Below are positions 37,801 to 45,856 of a DNA stretch of 64,000 bases, piece after piece. Origin of the DNA: Actomonas aquatica (GTDB lineage Bacteria > Verrucomicrobiota > Verrucomicrobiia > Opitutales > Opitutaceae); assembly GCF_019679435.2 (NCBI RefSeq), contig NZ_CP139781.1, forward strand, positions 1,054,001 through 1,118,000, read 5' to 3'. A program made the translations under genes and the position numbers. Position 1 is the first letter of the stretch. The number at the start of each line of letters is the position of its first letter. Under the pieces are notes generated by a model. That model was not told the DNA's origin, did no database searches, and worked only from the letters and a program-made list of their open reading frames with translations.

Positions 37801-38732
37801 AACCCTTAGCGGCTGATTCTATTTCAGCATCTCAGCGTTTAAGTTTTCAGCGTTTTGACGCGCGCCTAGCGACGCGCCTCTACCCTTCCCCGGCCGCCTT
37901 CCGCTTCGAAACGCTCGATACCTTCAGCTTCACCGCCGAGGATAACGCCGCCGTCCGCGCCCGGCAACTCGCACGCCCCCGAGTCGCTGAAGAAGCTCAA
38001 CTCTACCAACACCCTACGGCCCAACGCTGGCTCACCACCCCGGGAGTTGAAATCGAAGAAACCCCGACCACTTGGCGGATCACCATCAACGACCTCCCCC
38101 CCGAGCCCCTCCGCCCCGCCGAACTGGAGCTCCCATTTCCTTCGCCTCGCGCTTCGCGCGTGGCCGAATCCGCCAACTTGTCCGCCATAGCCTTGGCGTC
38201 GGCGGAAGCCACCACTGCCTTGGCGAAGGAGGACCCCGACGCCGCCCTGTCCCTAAAATACCGCCTTATCATCCCCGCTTCGCCTAGCGTGAAACGCTCG
38301 GACGAATCCGCCGACTTGTCCGCCAAAGCTCATGCGGCGGCGGAAGCCACCACTTCATTGGCGAAGGAGGAAGCCACCACTTCCTCGTCGCGCTATGAGG
38401 AACTCGACATCAATTTTCGAGATGCCTCCGGCACCCTCTGGGGCGTATGGCCGCGTCTCACCGCCCAAGCACAATGGCGAAGTTACCTCGAACCGCTCAC
38501 CAACTTCACCCCCATGTTCTTCAGCCGCGCCCCCGTTTCTAACTCGAAGCACGAAGCCCCTGTCCGCCTACCTGTCCGCCGAAACAACCGTGAAGGAGGA
38601 AGCCTCGGCGAAGGAGGATCTGCTTTTTCGCCAAACGAGTTCCGATCGCTCGTTTTGCTTTTCCGTCCCCGCGTGCTGCCCACGGTGATCGAAATCGAAA
38701 AACCCCGCACCGTGCGCCTCGCGCCCCGCTGA
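34848..38732 (+). CDS. Clan-A glycoside-hydrolase-like protein invaded by in-frame repeats
   Basis: A 1294-residue frame. A membrane or signal segment lies near residues 72-88. The TIM-barrel part has the acid/base motif WEIENEPDIGF (about residue 211) and a likely nucleophile motif LFLTEYGYGL (about residue 432), as in clan GH-A (GH39/GH5-like). The barrel and the following domains are interrupted by stretches whose DNA is spacer-repeat sequence: GACCTTCA units at 35690-35713, 36070-36110 and 36506-36537, TTTCAGCN units at 37490-37525, palindromes at 35714-35746 and 36317-36347, and 90-nt elements (see findings). All keep the frame. Those stretches are likely disordered. It overlaps the ligase gene by 8 bp. 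Probable role: trimming the exopolysaccharide. Confidence 0.75.
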   Translation: MLETFFKRIRAILRVGRPAKKGRVGPPRLPLGHSTATGEPSGPDIESRQRGNAAASHEVRPYNLRWETLARHALVLVSLWGLLSFVAAQSPLGFDMGPPPEAAARTINSLNLNNPPTGWMRFRRLGPGAIMSPARPDETSEGVQERRDALTHIRERGIRAVAILEWPRNWWNSGLRATPSELPLDLTEAYRRCRDLAYTYGDLIDAWEIENEPDIGFVKENAETFAAFYKACALGILAGREAAASSNSLNVQSRIVDSSELQLASKFDESGNAAASDIETFGPSDLQTVHDRAGSAIMHAPLALPPGPYWQELVANDTLRYTEAFNYHFYGYPEDFKGVRDAWVAALEAATEASERRSENGADSEQNRSLPETEEERDLPQKRPLVASGAEPTTASATTTEPAEQAADDLQTFRPLDLKTPSKTPALPLFLTEYGYGLLDRYDRHTVAGRERQKRFFKLILPHVTDGTITGAMVYMMLPTQSPNGSEFGLLAEVPKGLRQESKGLNVSGLSSFASASADKNVTEPPPPSPPTTSPDATHPDESAASTVASTRPSDSQTLRRLDSTGLSPVVIDFIAGEDTRSVKRYNGHLLQRREAATAEVSSGKNQVPGVGLDLASPSATTDADEARQRVDGATKSSRPEGVTQSVAYQADEEQPHATADQKPSRPSDLRPLYLRSEATSSGDFTLVLYNFSDEPVTGTLSIALENGEIRQRQQSSDRSPSSPDVKRRDESAAHVRHSNEKATAEASAKEDTDLKTSDTAEPYRRPPTPRSSLNPPSEPDWPNADSRFITTSDGKTYAITPALELLLETAATDDRRTEDGEQESVTGEPKTPTSSTAVAGVGAPGTQSLSPEDSRTEAGRDDVPSTEPPVENKPEHSPSDFSVSTFQHFSVSSISLAPMERRVLHFTATLPNQEFRPHRLWAFWNLNDDSTDASPDLEEPSDPAVAGLSVAQPKTSEADSQPLDSRNPSSSDPAVAKLGIAQPKPLAADSISASQRLSFQRFDARLATRLYPSPAAFRFETLDTFSFTAEDNAAVRARQLARPRVAEEAQLYQHPTAQRWLTTPGVEIEETPTTWRITINDLPPEPLRPAELELPFPSPRASRVAESANLSAIALASAEATTALAKEDPDAALSLKYRLIIPASPSVKRSDESADLSAKAHAAAEATTSLAKEEATTSSSRYEELDINFRDASGTLWGVWPRLTAQAQWRSYLEPLTNFTPMFFSRAPVSNSKHEAPVRLPVRRNNREGGSLGEGGSAFSPNEFRSLVLLFRPRVLPTVIEIEKPRTVRLAPR
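34979..35050 (+). repeat. Left copy of a 70-bp inverted repeat
   Basis: Contains GAGAGGCAACGCGGCGGCC and CTCACACGAGG followed by TTAGGCCCTACAACTTGCG. Its reverse complement recurs at 38769-38848, just beyond the stop of the same ORF, with a 29-nt perfectly matching core. This copy is translated as part of the N-terminus (about residues 45-68). Confidence 0.85.
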
Positions 38733-38768
38733 GCCAATCTGCACGTCTTTTCTGTCAGGGCGGGCCAG

Positions 38769-38848
38769 AAAATGGTTTCACGACTCAAGGTGCAGGGTCT
38801 CACCTCGTGTGAGGCCGCCGCGTTGCCTCTCCGTCGCGGCTCGACACA
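38769..38848 (-). repeat. Right copy of the 70-bp inverted repeat
   Basis: Inverted counterpart of 34979-35050. Core: CCTCGTGTGAGGCCGCCGC then GTTGCCTCTC. It lies 37 bp after the stop of the invaded glycosidase-like gene, so the pair brackets almost the whole reading frame. Confidence 0.85.
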
Positions 38849-38942
38849 GGGCTCGCCCTTCACCTCCTCAGCGCAAAATAATTTCAGCTTTTCCGTTTTT
38901 CAGGTTTTAGCTTCTGCCCCTTGTCGTTTCGACTGCTCGCCC

Positions 38943-40367
38943 ATGGCTCACAAGCGCAGCTATCCTCGCACTCAGAACCTCTTATTGCTGACCCTCTTCC
39001 TCGGCGATCTGGCTTTTGCCTACTTCGGTCTCACCCTGGGGTACCTGTTGCGGGTTAAGTCTCCGCTGCGGACCTTGGGCATTGAACCGAGCTCCGTCAG
39101 TTTTGAGCTCTACCAACCCCTCATTTGGCTTGGCACCATCTTCATCCTCCTGGTGATGGGCTACCAAGGCCTCTACGACGCCCGGCTCCTGCTGCGCCCG
39201 CATCGGGCCCTCAGCAACATCATGCGCGGCATCTTTTTCTGGGTCGTCGCGTTCCTCGGTTTTTCGCTGGTCTTCCGGATGGAGCCCGCCATCTCCCGCT
39301 ACTTTGTACTCATCAGTTCGGTCACCACCTTCGCCGTCTTGGTCGGGTGGCGCTTTACACTCTATTACGCCCTGTCCAATTCCGAGATTCGTCGCCGCCT
39401 CACTCAGCGCGTGGTGATCATCGGTTGGAGTGCCGAAGCCGAACGATTGGTGGAAGCCATCGACCGCGATTCCAATCACCCCTACGAAGTGGTGGGGGTG
39501 ATCGCCGTCGACGAGAAGACCGCTAACAATCCCCGTCAACTTCTAGGCGAACGCCTGCTTGGCGAAATCGATCAACTTGAATCCCTGCTGCAGCACCACG
39601 AAGTGGACATCGCTGTGCTGGCCGACCTCGATCTCCCCAAGCATCGCGTCGTTGGCCTCATGGCGTTGTGTGAGCGCCTCTACGTCAGCCTCAAGATTGT
39701 CCCCAGCTTCTTTCAGGTATTTGTCTCCAATCTGCGCATGCAGACGATCTCCGGTGTGCCCATACTCGGCGTGGAGGAACTGCCCATCGCCAAATTCTAC
39801 AATCAACTAATAAAGCGCAGCGTAGATCTTATCGGCGGTATCGTAGGGCTCTTGGGTTCCCTGCCCGTCATCCTCGTACTGACACTCATCATTCGCCGGG
39901 AATCCCCCGGACCCGTAATTTACCGCCAAACCCGCACGGGTCTGCACGGCCGACCCTTCACCATCTACAAACTCCGCTCCATGCGACTGGATGCGGAAAA
40001 AGACGGAGCGCAATGGGCGCAGGCCGGAGATCCCCGCCGACTCCGCATAGGTGCCTTTATGCGGGAATGGAACCTGGATGAACTGCCCCAGTTCTGGAAC
40101 GTGCTCAAAGGGGATATGAGCCTCGTCGGCCCGCGACCCGAGCGACCTGAACTCATCAAACAATTCGAGCGGGAAATTCCGCACTACAACCCCAGACACG
40201 AAGTACGCCCAGGCGTAACCGGTTGGGCGCAAGTGAACGGACTGCGCGGCAACACCTCCCTGGTGGACCGCATCCGCTATGATCTGTACTACATTGAGAA
40301 CTGGAGCATCTGGTTCGACGTCCAGATCATGCTGCTAACGTTCTTCAAGCGCGACAACGCCTACTAA
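38943..40367 (+). CDS. Undecaprenyl-phosphate sugar phosphotransferase (WbaP/WcaJ-type)
   Basis: A 474-residue inner-membrane enzyme that transfers hexose-1-phosphate from a UDP-sugar to undecaprenyl phosphate, the first step of repeat-unit assembly. Four to five membrane segments in the N-terminal third lead to a Rossmann-like cytosolic domain (VVIIGWSAEAERLVEAID) and the catalytic C-terminal domain. The latter contains KRSVDLIGGIVGLL, YKLRSMRLDAE, DELPQFWNVLKGDMSLVGPRP and VRPGVTGWAQVNG. The start at 38943 avoids the inverted repeat. The leader is TTTCAGC-type. It starts the sugar chain for the cluster that follows on the other strand. Confidence 0.95.
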   Translation: MAHKRSYPRTQNLLLLTLFLGDLAFAYFGLTLGYLLRVKSPLRTLGIEPSSVSFELYQPLIWLGTIFILLVMGYQGLYDARLLLRPHRALSNIMRGIFFWVVAFLGFSLVFRMEPAISRYFVLISSVTTFAVLVGWRFTLYYALSNSEIRRRLTQRVVIIGWSAEAERLVEAIDRDSNHPYEVVGVIAVDEKTANNPRQLLGERLLGEIDQLESLLQHHEVDIAVLADLDLPKHRVVGLMALCERLYVSLKIVPSFFQVFVSNLRMQTISGVPILGVEELPIAKFYNQLIKRSVDLIGGIVGLLGSLPVILVLTLIIRRESPGPVIYRQTRTGLHGRPFTIYKLRSMRLDAEKDGAQWAQAGDPRRLRIGAFMREWNLDELPQFWNVLKGDMSLVGPRPERPELIKQFEREIPHYNPRHEVRPGVTGWAQVNGLRGNTSLVDRIRYDLYYIENWSIWFDVQIMLLTFFKRDNAY

Positions 40368-40374
40368 AGTAGGC

Positions 40375-40618
40375 GCTTACGATCGGTACCAACCAACTCG
40401 GGGACGTGATCGTTCACATCACCGCCAGCAAACCACCCAGCCAATAGATCGGGAGTGAGCCGCAGCCGCCCCTCCGGGCTCTCCGGCCAAATGAACCGCC
40501 GGTGCTACAACCGCCGAGAGCCGCACCAGCCTCTGTTTGCGTCCGCGGCGAGAAGCTTTAACTAATCGCGATTGCGGTTGGTAAACACATAAAGCGCCTT
40601 CGGCCCGCGTTGCCGATC
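40375..40618 (-). pseudogene. IS66-family orf2 (TnpB) remnant
   Basis: In one - strand frame the bases read RGPKALYVFTNRNRD, stop, LKLLAADANRGWCGSRRL, stop, then HRRFIWPESPEGRLRLTP and on to GWFAGGD. This aligns along the IS66 orf2 pattern (FVF-x-N-R-x-R-D-x-x-K-x-L, then RLE-x-x-RF-x-WP, then LRLTP). Two in-frame TAG codons and the missing start show that it is dead. No IS ends or tnpC were recognised. It sits at the junction between GC-rich sequence and the AT-richer exopolysaccharide operon. Confidence 0.65.
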
Positions 40619-40966
40619 GGCGCCAGCAACTCATCGGCACTTTTGCGTCTCTTCCGCCATACACCTAAATGCGTTCCGTTTCGATCTGCGCCATCCGCTC
40701 AGACTACCCAACCTCCCCCCCCTGCTTACCACGTACCCGAACAGATGCTTACTCCGCAAATCGACCAGCGCTCTATTATTCCGGTCGACCCCGATTCGAA
40801 ACGCTTCTTGTTTGCTACCGGGTTCGGCAACCAACAATTTAAATTCCTACTAAAATAGCAGTCTCATAAAAGTAAAACAAGATTTGGTCCATGTGATGCT
40901 CAAAAGTAGGTCACCCGAAATGCATCTGTTATACTTCGTGAAACAAAGCACATACGCCTGAAACGA
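40619..40966. other. Spacer with no recognised feature
   Basis: Between the IS66 remnant and the convergent end of the exopolysaccharide operon. Base composition shifts here from GC-rich to AT-rich (from about 40850). The short frames are not supported. No strong terminator was identified. Confidence 0.5.
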
Positions 40967-41659
40967 TCATAAAACCGGGAACAATATCCCCAAAACCTCA
41001 TTAATGAGTAACTCATCATGACCGGCTAGTACAACCTCGCGGCGATCAAACCGAATAAAAATTTGGCTTTGTTTACGCCATACCCAGCCCCTAGCGTGCA
41101 AAAGCTCTGTTAACATGCTTAAATTGCTCGGAACGCTTGAACCGAAATCCACCTTCTCGCCCCCCAAAAATTGGCCAAAATAAGCTTCCCGACTATCGCC
41201 ACTCTTCTCGAAGACCCGATACTCTAACGAGTTAATAGAAGTTTGCGCATCATTCGGCACCTTCCAATCATCGACCCTAATGGATTTCCAACCTGATTTC
41301 ACCCAACAATTATCTGGGGTGTGAAATGCGACACTTCTCGGCGATTCGCGACCAGGACTCCAATAAGTTATAAAAATATGCAGGTCAGACTCTGAATCAA
41401 CAAAACGACCATACAAAACGTCGGTATACTTCAAAGTGTTCCTAACCTTTGACTCCATAAACTCTGTATCGCCTATACTTAATGGAACGAATCCTCGTAT
41501 CTCACGAATGCGCCTCATTTTTTCTAAATACGCTTCGTTGCCCACTCCACCTACCTCAAAGCCAAGCACCGTCGGAACCGCTACCGTTACTATCACAGTT
41601 AAAACCAACAGGCCTGCCCCACAATAAACCAGAAAAAATTTAGTTAATCGCTCATTCAT
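40967..41659 (-). CDS. EpsI-like exosortase-associated protein
   Basis: A 230-residue protein from the ATG at 41659. An N-terminal membrane anchor (FFLVYCGAGLLVLTVIVTVAV) is followed by a periplasmic domain. SVAFHTPDNCWVKSGWK matches the His-x-Pro-x-x-Cys-(Y/W) core of the EpsI/DUF3485 family, found in exosortase and exopolysaccharide loci. Function in the family is unclear, probably export or processing of the polymer. It is the last gene of the AT-rich - strand operon. No exosortase gene is in the window. Assignment is from the motif only. Confidence 0.6.
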   Translation of the reverse strand: MNERLTKFFLVYCGAGLLVLTVIVTVAVPTVLGFEVGGVGNEAYLEKMRRIREIRGFVPLSIGDTEFMESKVRNTLKYTDVLYGRFVDSESDLHIFITYWSPGRESPRSVAFHTPDNCWVKSGWKSIRVDDWKVPNDAQTSINSLEYRVFEKSGDSREAYFGQFLGGEKVDFGSSVPSNLSMLTELLHARGWVWRKQSQIFIRFDRREVVLAGHDELLINEVLGILFPVL

Positions 41660-41697
41660 TTTTAAACCATCTAACGCAATGTTTTTGGACAAAAACC

Positions 41698-42816
41698 TTA
41701 TACACTGCCTGCAGACGATTTCGCACACCAAGTGGAAATCTGTTTAGCAATTAAACTTCTGAACCTTTCCGGAGCAAACTGCTCTGATCTTCGACGACAT
41801 TTTACCGATGATATACCGTGAAGACCCGATTCGAACTTCTCAATTTCCGAATTGAGACTTACAACACTTGATTCATGAAAAAACAAACCCGTTTCATTTT
41901 CGACAACAGTCTCCAAAACTCCACCTTTCCCAAGAGCAATTACCGGAGTCCCAGAGGCCATCGATTCTAACGGAGTTATTCCAAAATCCTCTATTCCCGG
42001 AAATATGAAGGCTTTCGCCCTGGAATAGATATCTATCAAATTTTCATAACTTACTCTTCCAAGAAACTCTATTGAATTACCGGCTCGATTTTGGAGTGAT
42101 TTTCTCTCGGGACCATCACCTACGACGAGTAACCTACGCCCGGAAGCCGAAAACGCATCAACGGCGAGATCAATTCGTTTATAAGGAACCAACTCCGACA
42201 CCACCAAATAAAAATCTTCCTTATCATCTCTGAATCTAAAGTCTGTGATCTCAACCGGTGGATGAATGACTACCGACTCCCGCTTGTAACATCGAGCAAT
42301 TCGGCTGGCAACAAAATCTGAATTTGCAATAAAATAATTAACCTGCGACGCAGACCACTTATCGAAACTCCTGAGAAAGGGGACGAGCAGACGGAAAGCA
42401 ACTCTACCAAACACACCTAATTCAGTTGATTTACTGACATATTCATCTTGTTGGTCCCACAAATACCGAGGAGGAGAATGACAATAACAAATATGGACAA
42501 CCGACGAGCTCACCCGAACTCCTTTAATTAATGATGCGTCAGAACTAATTAATATTTCAGCATCTCCGCTCACGCGCAATAATCTAACGGCAACCGGAAA
42601 AATCGGAAGTAATTTTCTGTAGTAGGTCCCCACGTTCGGTAGAAAGTTCAGAACGGAAGATATGACCTCATGACCATGCATCCAAGGCTCCCAACGGGAA
42701 CGATCTTCAAACAATGTATAAATTCTGGCCCCTGGAAACATGAGCGAAAACTCCTTAAGGACCTTTTCGCCCCCCCGGTAACCATTAAGCCAATGATGAG
42801 CTAGTGAGACTTTCAT
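41698..42816 (-). CDS. Glycosyltransferase, GT4 family (WbaZ-like)
   Basis: A 372-residue GT-B enzyme. The N-terminus MKVSLAHHWLNGYRGGEKVL and the C-terminal donor-site block FPGIEDFGITPLESMASGTP are typical of GT4 mannosyl/glycosyltransferases close to WbaZ. The ATG at 42816 leaves 1 bp to the sulfotransferase stop; a start at 42831 would overlap. Donor and acceptor unknown. It presumably adds a sugar to the lipid-linked repeat unit on the cytoplasmic face. Confidence 0.88.
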   Translation of the reverse strand: MKVSLAHHWLNGYRGGEKVLKEFSLMFPGARIYTLFEDRSRWEPWMHGHEVISSVLNFLPNVGTYYRKLLPIFPVAVRLLRVSGDAEILISSDASLIKGVRVSSSVVHICYCHSPPRYLWDQQDEYVSKSTELGVFGRVAFRLLVPFLRSFDKWSASQVNYFIANSDFVASRIARCYKRESVVIHPPVEITDFRFRDDKEDFYLVVSELVPYKRIDLAVDAFSASGRRLLVVGDGPERKSLQNRAGNSIEFLGRVSYENLIDIYSRAKAFIFPGIEDFGITPLESMASGTPVIALGKGGVLETVVENETGLFFHESSVVSLNSEIEKFESGLHGISSVKCRRRSEQFAPERFRSLIAKQISTWCAKSSAGSV

Positions 42817-42817
42817 A

Positions 42818-43678
42818 CTATTCTTGATCAAACCAATGATCCACTGGACGTGGTAACAACGCTCTATACTTAGTGTAATCGTTCATAAAAAGTCCTCGTA
42901 ACCACGACCTATCTTCATTATTCAACTTCGGCTTCCCGCTTGCTCCATACTCACGGTAAAGAATTCGCTGCAGAGGGCCGCGTTTCAAAATCCCAACTAT
43001 TTCATCCATTCCCCAATCGCGTACTTTATTTGCCGTATGTGTTACAAATCTTGACAACAATTGATTCCGGGCTGTTGCCGCTCCCCTTGTTACCCCAGGT
43101 ATATACCCACAATTCTGCAAACCAAGATACCTTTGCAACTCTTCTGCGAAATAAGCCGAGTTACCGACAAGGTCATCGAATAAAAATATTCTAAAATTCT
43201 CTGACGGAAAGGTATTCACATATCGCGGTAGATGCTCTCCATACATACTATTTTCAACCAATTGCCCCCACCTTCCTGCAACCGCCTCCTGTAGAGATTC
43301 ACTAACAAGCCCTTTTCGACGTAAATAGAGATAATGCGAGAAAGTGCGCTCAATAGGATTTCGCAAACAACAGAATACCTTTACACTGGATCCTAGGCAT
43401 TCGAGAATTCGACCAGCGGCATTAGTGTCAAATAAGTAATCGTGTGACAACTCACCTACGGCTTTATGATGTGAACTAGCCCCTTTAAACTTCCCATAAT
43501 ACCATTCCTTGCCGCGCGAATAATAGCGGTCAAAAAAATACAAATCCTTGGATATAGGAATGTAACACTGAGGATTTCGCGCTAGAAGTTCATACATCCA
43601 TGATGATCCAGCCTTATCAGGGCCAATAAAAACAAAATTCGGGACATTCACTATTAAAGCCTTTCTATTGCTGAACAA
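42818..43678 (-). CDS. PAPS-dependent sulfotransferase
   Basis: A 286-residue enzyme with the two PAPS-binding motifs: the 5'-phosphosulfate loop FIGPDKAGSSWMYELL near residue 17 and the 3'-phosphate motif RNPIERTFSHYLYL near residue 105. It should transfer sulfate from PAPS to a hydroxyl of the exopolysaccharide or a precursor, giving PAP. The PAPS-making and PAP-recycling genes (cysD, cysN, cysC, cysQ) are 12 kb away. The ATG at 43678 overlaps the previous gene by 25 bp; a GTG at 43651 (MNVPNFVFIG) is an alternative. Confidence 0.88.
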   Translation of the reverse strand: MFSNRKALIVNVPNFVFIGPDKAGSSWMYELLARNPQCYIPISKDLYFFDRYYSRGKEWYYGKFKGASSHHKAVGELSHDYLFDTNAAGRILECLGSSVKVFCCLRNPIERTFSHYLYLRRKGLVSESLQEAVAGRWGQLVENSMYGEHLPRYVNTFPSENFRIFLFDDLVGNSAYFAEELQRYLGLQNCGYIPGVTRGAATARNQLLSRFVTHTANKVRDWGMDEIVGILKRGPLQRILYREYGASGKPKLNNEDRSWLRGLFMNDYTKYRALLPRPVDHWFDQE

Positions 43679-44790
43679 AACTCATCCACTGCGGTTAATC
43701 GGAAGAACTCGTTCAGTACTGACCTGTCTACATGAAATCCCATATCGCTATCCGCATAGCTAGCAATTTTATTTACAACATCCTGCGGCTGATCGAAATC
43801 GATCAAATTGTCGGCCGGCAAAAGTTTACCTGCAATTCCTACATTAGTTGATAAAACAATTCGTTCCGCACGAATAGCCTCTAAAAGTACTAGCTGCGAT
43901 GCCTCAATTCTGGATGGCAGTAAAACACAATCAAACTTTTTCCAGGTTTTCATATCCAACTTCACGAATCCATGAAAAACGACGTGCTTACCGATCCGCG
44001 ATCTATTGCATAGCACCTCCAGTCGGTCTCTATCTCGCCCATCGCCAATGAAGTGAAACACCATATTTGCCCTAGAAACTTCTCCAAGTCTTTTAATTAT
44101 ACTAATCAAGCGATCCTGTCCCTTCTGACGAAAATCGATTCGACCGGGCACAACTACATTAAAACACTCGTAATCGACTTGAATAGTACTCGTCGATTCT
44201 ATGCCGAATTCGTCCGAATCAAAAAAGTTTTCTACATAATTCCCGGTTTCAGGAACCCAGCCCCATAGTGGCAATGATTTCTCCTGATTAGGCAGACTAA
44301 CTATATTCTTCACTCCCCCTACCAACAGGCGAACACCAACACTCCGAATATATCCAAGAAACAAGCGGTGATGATGGGGTAGCGCCAAGAAGGGGGTATA
44401 TACTATAAATTGCGCACGTAAGATCCTTCCTAAAGTCGTAATTGACACAGCCTGCTCCAGCCCCCCCGCAATTACCAAAGTCTTATCATGCGAAAATATT
44501 CTTTTTCCTCTAAAGAACTTCCACAAAAGATACGCGAGCTCCACGGGAAACGATAATCCTTGATATCGCCCTAGACCCGAAGAACAGGCAATTAAATTCA
44601 CCTCCACACCTTTTATTGCATAAAGATCATCCAACAGAACTGAATTATACGGAGATACATAGCAAACCACCTTACGATAACGCGAAACTAAACCACGTAC
44701 ATACTTTACCGCCATTTTTTCATGTCCGCCATAGGTCTTTCTACTTAGAAAAACGCAGCCTAGATCGTTCGGATTATTCATTTGTTTCAA
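43654..44790 (-). CDS. Glycosyltransferase, GT4 family
   Basis: A 378-residue GT-B enzyme. GRIDFRQKGQDRLISI, then FHFIGDGRDRDRLE and the acidic donor-site segment PSRIEASQLVLLEAIRAERI identify a GT4 fold, with the usual EX7E spacing (ASQLVLLEA). It overlaps both neighbours (44790 over 44774; 43654 under 43678), so translation is probably coupled. Sugar specificity unknown. Confidence 0.85.
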   Translation of the reverse strand: MKQMNNPNDLGCVFLSRKTYGGHEKMAVKYVRGLVSRYRKVVCYVSPYNSVLLDDLYAIKGVEVNLIACSSGLGRYQGLSFPVELAYLLWKFFRGKRIFSHDKTLVIAGGLEQAVSITTLGRILRAQFIVYTPFLALPHHHRLFLGYIRSVGVRLLVGGVKNIVSLPNQEKSLPLWGWVPETGNYVENFFDSDEFGIESTSTIQVDYECFNVVVPGRIDFRQKGQDRLISIIKRLGEVSRANMVFHFIGDGRDRDRLEVLCNRSRIGKHVVFHGFVKLDMKTWKKFDCVLLPSRIEASQLVLLEAIRAERIVLSTNVGIAGKLLPADNLIDFDQPQDVVNKIASYADSDMGFHVDRSVLNEFFRLTAVDEFCSAIERL

Positions 44791-45856
44791 ATAAGAATTT
44801 TACGACCTGCAATGCCTCGTTAGACGCATCCGTCTTAGCATTTTTCCGGCGATCGTCCAAATAACTTACATTGTTTTCAGGAAACTCCTCAATTTGCCTG
44901 ATTAAGGCACTTTTTAAAGCGCCAACATGGCCCACCGGGAATACTTTATCACCAGAAGTCAAAGTTTGACGTGCGCCAACAGCCGATGAAGAAATAATAG
45001 GAATTCCGTAGGCTAGCGCCTCCGTAACCACATGACCCCATGGCTCCTCATATGAAGGAACGACCAATATATCGGTGCACATAAAAAAATCATGTTTCCT
45101 TCGCCCATCAACATATGAGATATAGTTAATTCTACGGTCCACTTCCGACGCTGCTTCAACTGAGGGAGCCAACTCCCCCTCTCCGGCTATTTGCAATATT
45201 ATGCTAGGTGTATTTATTTCTGAAAAGACATCAATCAGATCCATTACTCCTTTTCTCGAATTAAGCGCCCCTATATAAGATATCACAATACAACGCTCAT
45301 CGCCCCTGTATGTTCGGAACGGTATATCCCCCCCCCCATTAATTAAATTCCTTGGAAAAACTTGCCCTCCAACAAACGTACGTGCACCAGGCCGATAAGC
45401 TAAAACAAAGTTTCGTGAATCGTTAGAATAGCATAAGTATTTGGATACAGACTTGTAGAATAATCGGAACCAAAATTCTCGAAAAAGTCTCAGAAGGACA
45501 CTGCTCTTTCGAATACCGACCACATTGTGACCGACCCACCCCACAAATGGGACTCCATTTCTTTGAGCATGGTGCCTCAACCATAAGTTTCCATAAAAGT
45601 TATCCAAGCCGTTATCGAGTGACACTATACAGTCTAGCGGCATCTCAACCATGGGTCGCGCAAATCTACTACCTTTACGTAAAACCGGCACCTCGTTAAA
45701 CTTCCAGTCCTCTCGGTTTTGGGACCATTTTCTCCCTGCCAAGGTCTCTTTATAAAACGCAACATAAAGGCAAACGAAGTCGGATAACGCATTGAAAAAT
45801 GGTATACGATAAGGCGCAGGAAAATTAGTGAATATCAAAACCTTTTTCATACCCAT
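44774..45856 (-). CDS. Glycosyltransferase, GT4 family, with a G10 tract in the coding sequence
   Basis: A 360-residue GT-B enzyme (start VLIFTNFPAPYRIPFF; donor-site block PSYEEPWGHVVTEALAYGIP). The run of ten G on the coding strand at 45328-45337 (codons for Asn, Gly, Gly, Gly, Asp) is unusual and could cause slippage, switching the gene off by frameshift. The ORF is currently in frame. It overlaps the next gene by 17 bp and the previous one by 32 bp. The start could be at 45856 or at the second Met, 45850. Confidence 0.88.
   Translation of the reverse strand: MGMKKVLIFTNFPAPYRIPFFNALSDFVCLYVAFYKETLAGRKWSQNREDWKFNEVPVLRKGSRFARPMVEMPLDCIVSLDNGLDNFYGNLWLRHHAQRNGVPFVGWVGHNVVGIRKSSVLLRLFREFWFRLFYKSVSKYLCYSNDSRNFVLAYRPGARTFVGGQVFPRNLINGGGDIPFRTYRGDERCIVISYIGALNSRKGVMDLIDVFSEINTPSIILQIAGEGELAPSVEAASEVDRRINYISYVDGRRKHDFFMCTDILVVPSYEEPWGHVVTEALAYGIPIISSSAVGARQTLTSGDKVFPVGHVGALKSALIRQIEEFPENNVSYLDDRRKNAKTDASNEALQVVKFLFETNE

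Noticed and set aside
40610-40858. 82-codon ORF beside the IS66 relic
   Set aside because: No recognisable domain, starts in the relic's antisense strand, and composition does not support coding.
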